This document shows positions 14,655 to 14,827 of a stretch of DNA of 14,827 bases, one piece after another. Source of the DNA: JBGOUJ01 sp041477005 (GTDB lineage Bacteria > Acidobacteriota > Terriglobia > Bryobacterales > JACQDG01); assembly GCA_041477005.1 (NCBI GenBank), contig JBGOUJ010000124.1:1-14827 (forward strand). The letters run 5' to 3'. Within the stretch, counting starts at the first letter, position 1. Each line of letters begins with the position of its first letter. The position numbers and the translations under genes were made by a program. A model generated the notes under the pieces. It had not been told where the DNA came from. It saw only the letters and a program-made list of their open reading frames with translations, and searched no databases.

Positions 14655-14827
14655 TCATCCGCGCTGGGGTGCGAGGGACCTCCACTTCTCCAGGACCTCC
14701 TCCACCCGACTGCGTACCATTTCCCGGGCATCGAACCGATCCATGCCGTTGGCCAGCAACTCGTCATAAGCGGTGTAATTGTGCCGAACCGCCGCCATGA
14801 CCGCCAGCCGGAGCGCGTCTTGATCGA
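14655..14827 (-). CDS. C-terminal part of a DUF2293-type protein (cut by the window edge)
   Basis: The minus strand is open from the window edge to a TGA at 14655-14657, giving 56 whole residues that begin DQDALRLAVMAAVRHNYTAY. The following DELLANGMDRFDAREMV stretch and the end VEEVLEKW resemble the C-terminus of DUF2293 proteins, whose function is unknown. It converges on the radical SAM gene with a gap of only 3 bp, and no terminator is visible between them. The rest of the gene is outside the window. Confidence 0.6.
   Translation of the reverse strand, partial: DQDALRLAVMAAVRHNYTAYDELLANGMDRFDAREMVRSRVEEVLEKWRSLAPQRG

Noticed and set aside
1..14827. CRISPR arrays, tRNA or rRNA genes, insertion sequences
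   Set aside because: No regularly spaced repeats, no RNA gene signatures and no transposase or terminal inverted repeats were seen.

Overview
The window is GC-rich, densely coded Gram-negative DNA: it encodes a Tat-exported enzyme, c-type cytochromes and an outer-membrane beta-barrel. It reads as one respiratory nitrogen-oxide island. The taxon cannot be fixed from sequence alone. The gene styles would fit Acidobacteriota or another soil/subsurface lineage, but that is a weak inference.

Left half (about 1-9390, all + strand): a single operon for a periplasmic, type II DMSO-reductase-family molybdoenzyme. The order is a gamma-type cytochrome (two c hemes plus an ethylbenzene-dehydrogenase-like heme b domain), the molybdopterin catalytic subunit (1148 aa, Tat signal), a small unrecognised 131-aa protein, the four-cluster Fe-S beta subunit (430 aa), a TorD/NarJ-type chaperone and an alginate-export-type porin. 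Alpha and beta look like the Nitrospira/anammox nitrite oxidoreductase (NxrAB) clade, which also holds periplasmic nitrate reductases. The direction of catalysis cannot be read from the sequence. There is no NarI, so electrons should pass through the cytochrome subunit.

Right half (about 9436-14651): a nitric-oxide/nitrosative-stress module. On the minus strand an operon runs ferredoxin (apparently decaying) -> NnrS-like membrane protein flanked by two small redox-type domains -> hemerythrin-like protein. Divergent from it is a Crp/Fnr regulator without FNR cysteines. Then come a RIC/YtfE/ScdA di-iron repair protein (minus) and a radical SAM/SPASM enzyme (plus) that diverge from a shared promoter region. 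The window ends in the C-terminus of a DUF2293-type protein (minus).

The halves appear linked by regulation. Three copies of a Crp-type palindrome (TGTGA-N6-TCACA-like) lie only in non-coding DNA: upstream of the nitrate/nitrite oxidoreductase operon (26-41), in the crp/RIC convergent gap (12653-12668) and between the divergent RIC and radical SAM genes (13484-13499). The local regulator's recognition helix (R-E-V-V-S-R) has the arginine that reads the G of GTGA in CRP. The working model is a Dnr/HcpR-like NO-responsive regulator that controls both the respiratory enzyme and NO defence.
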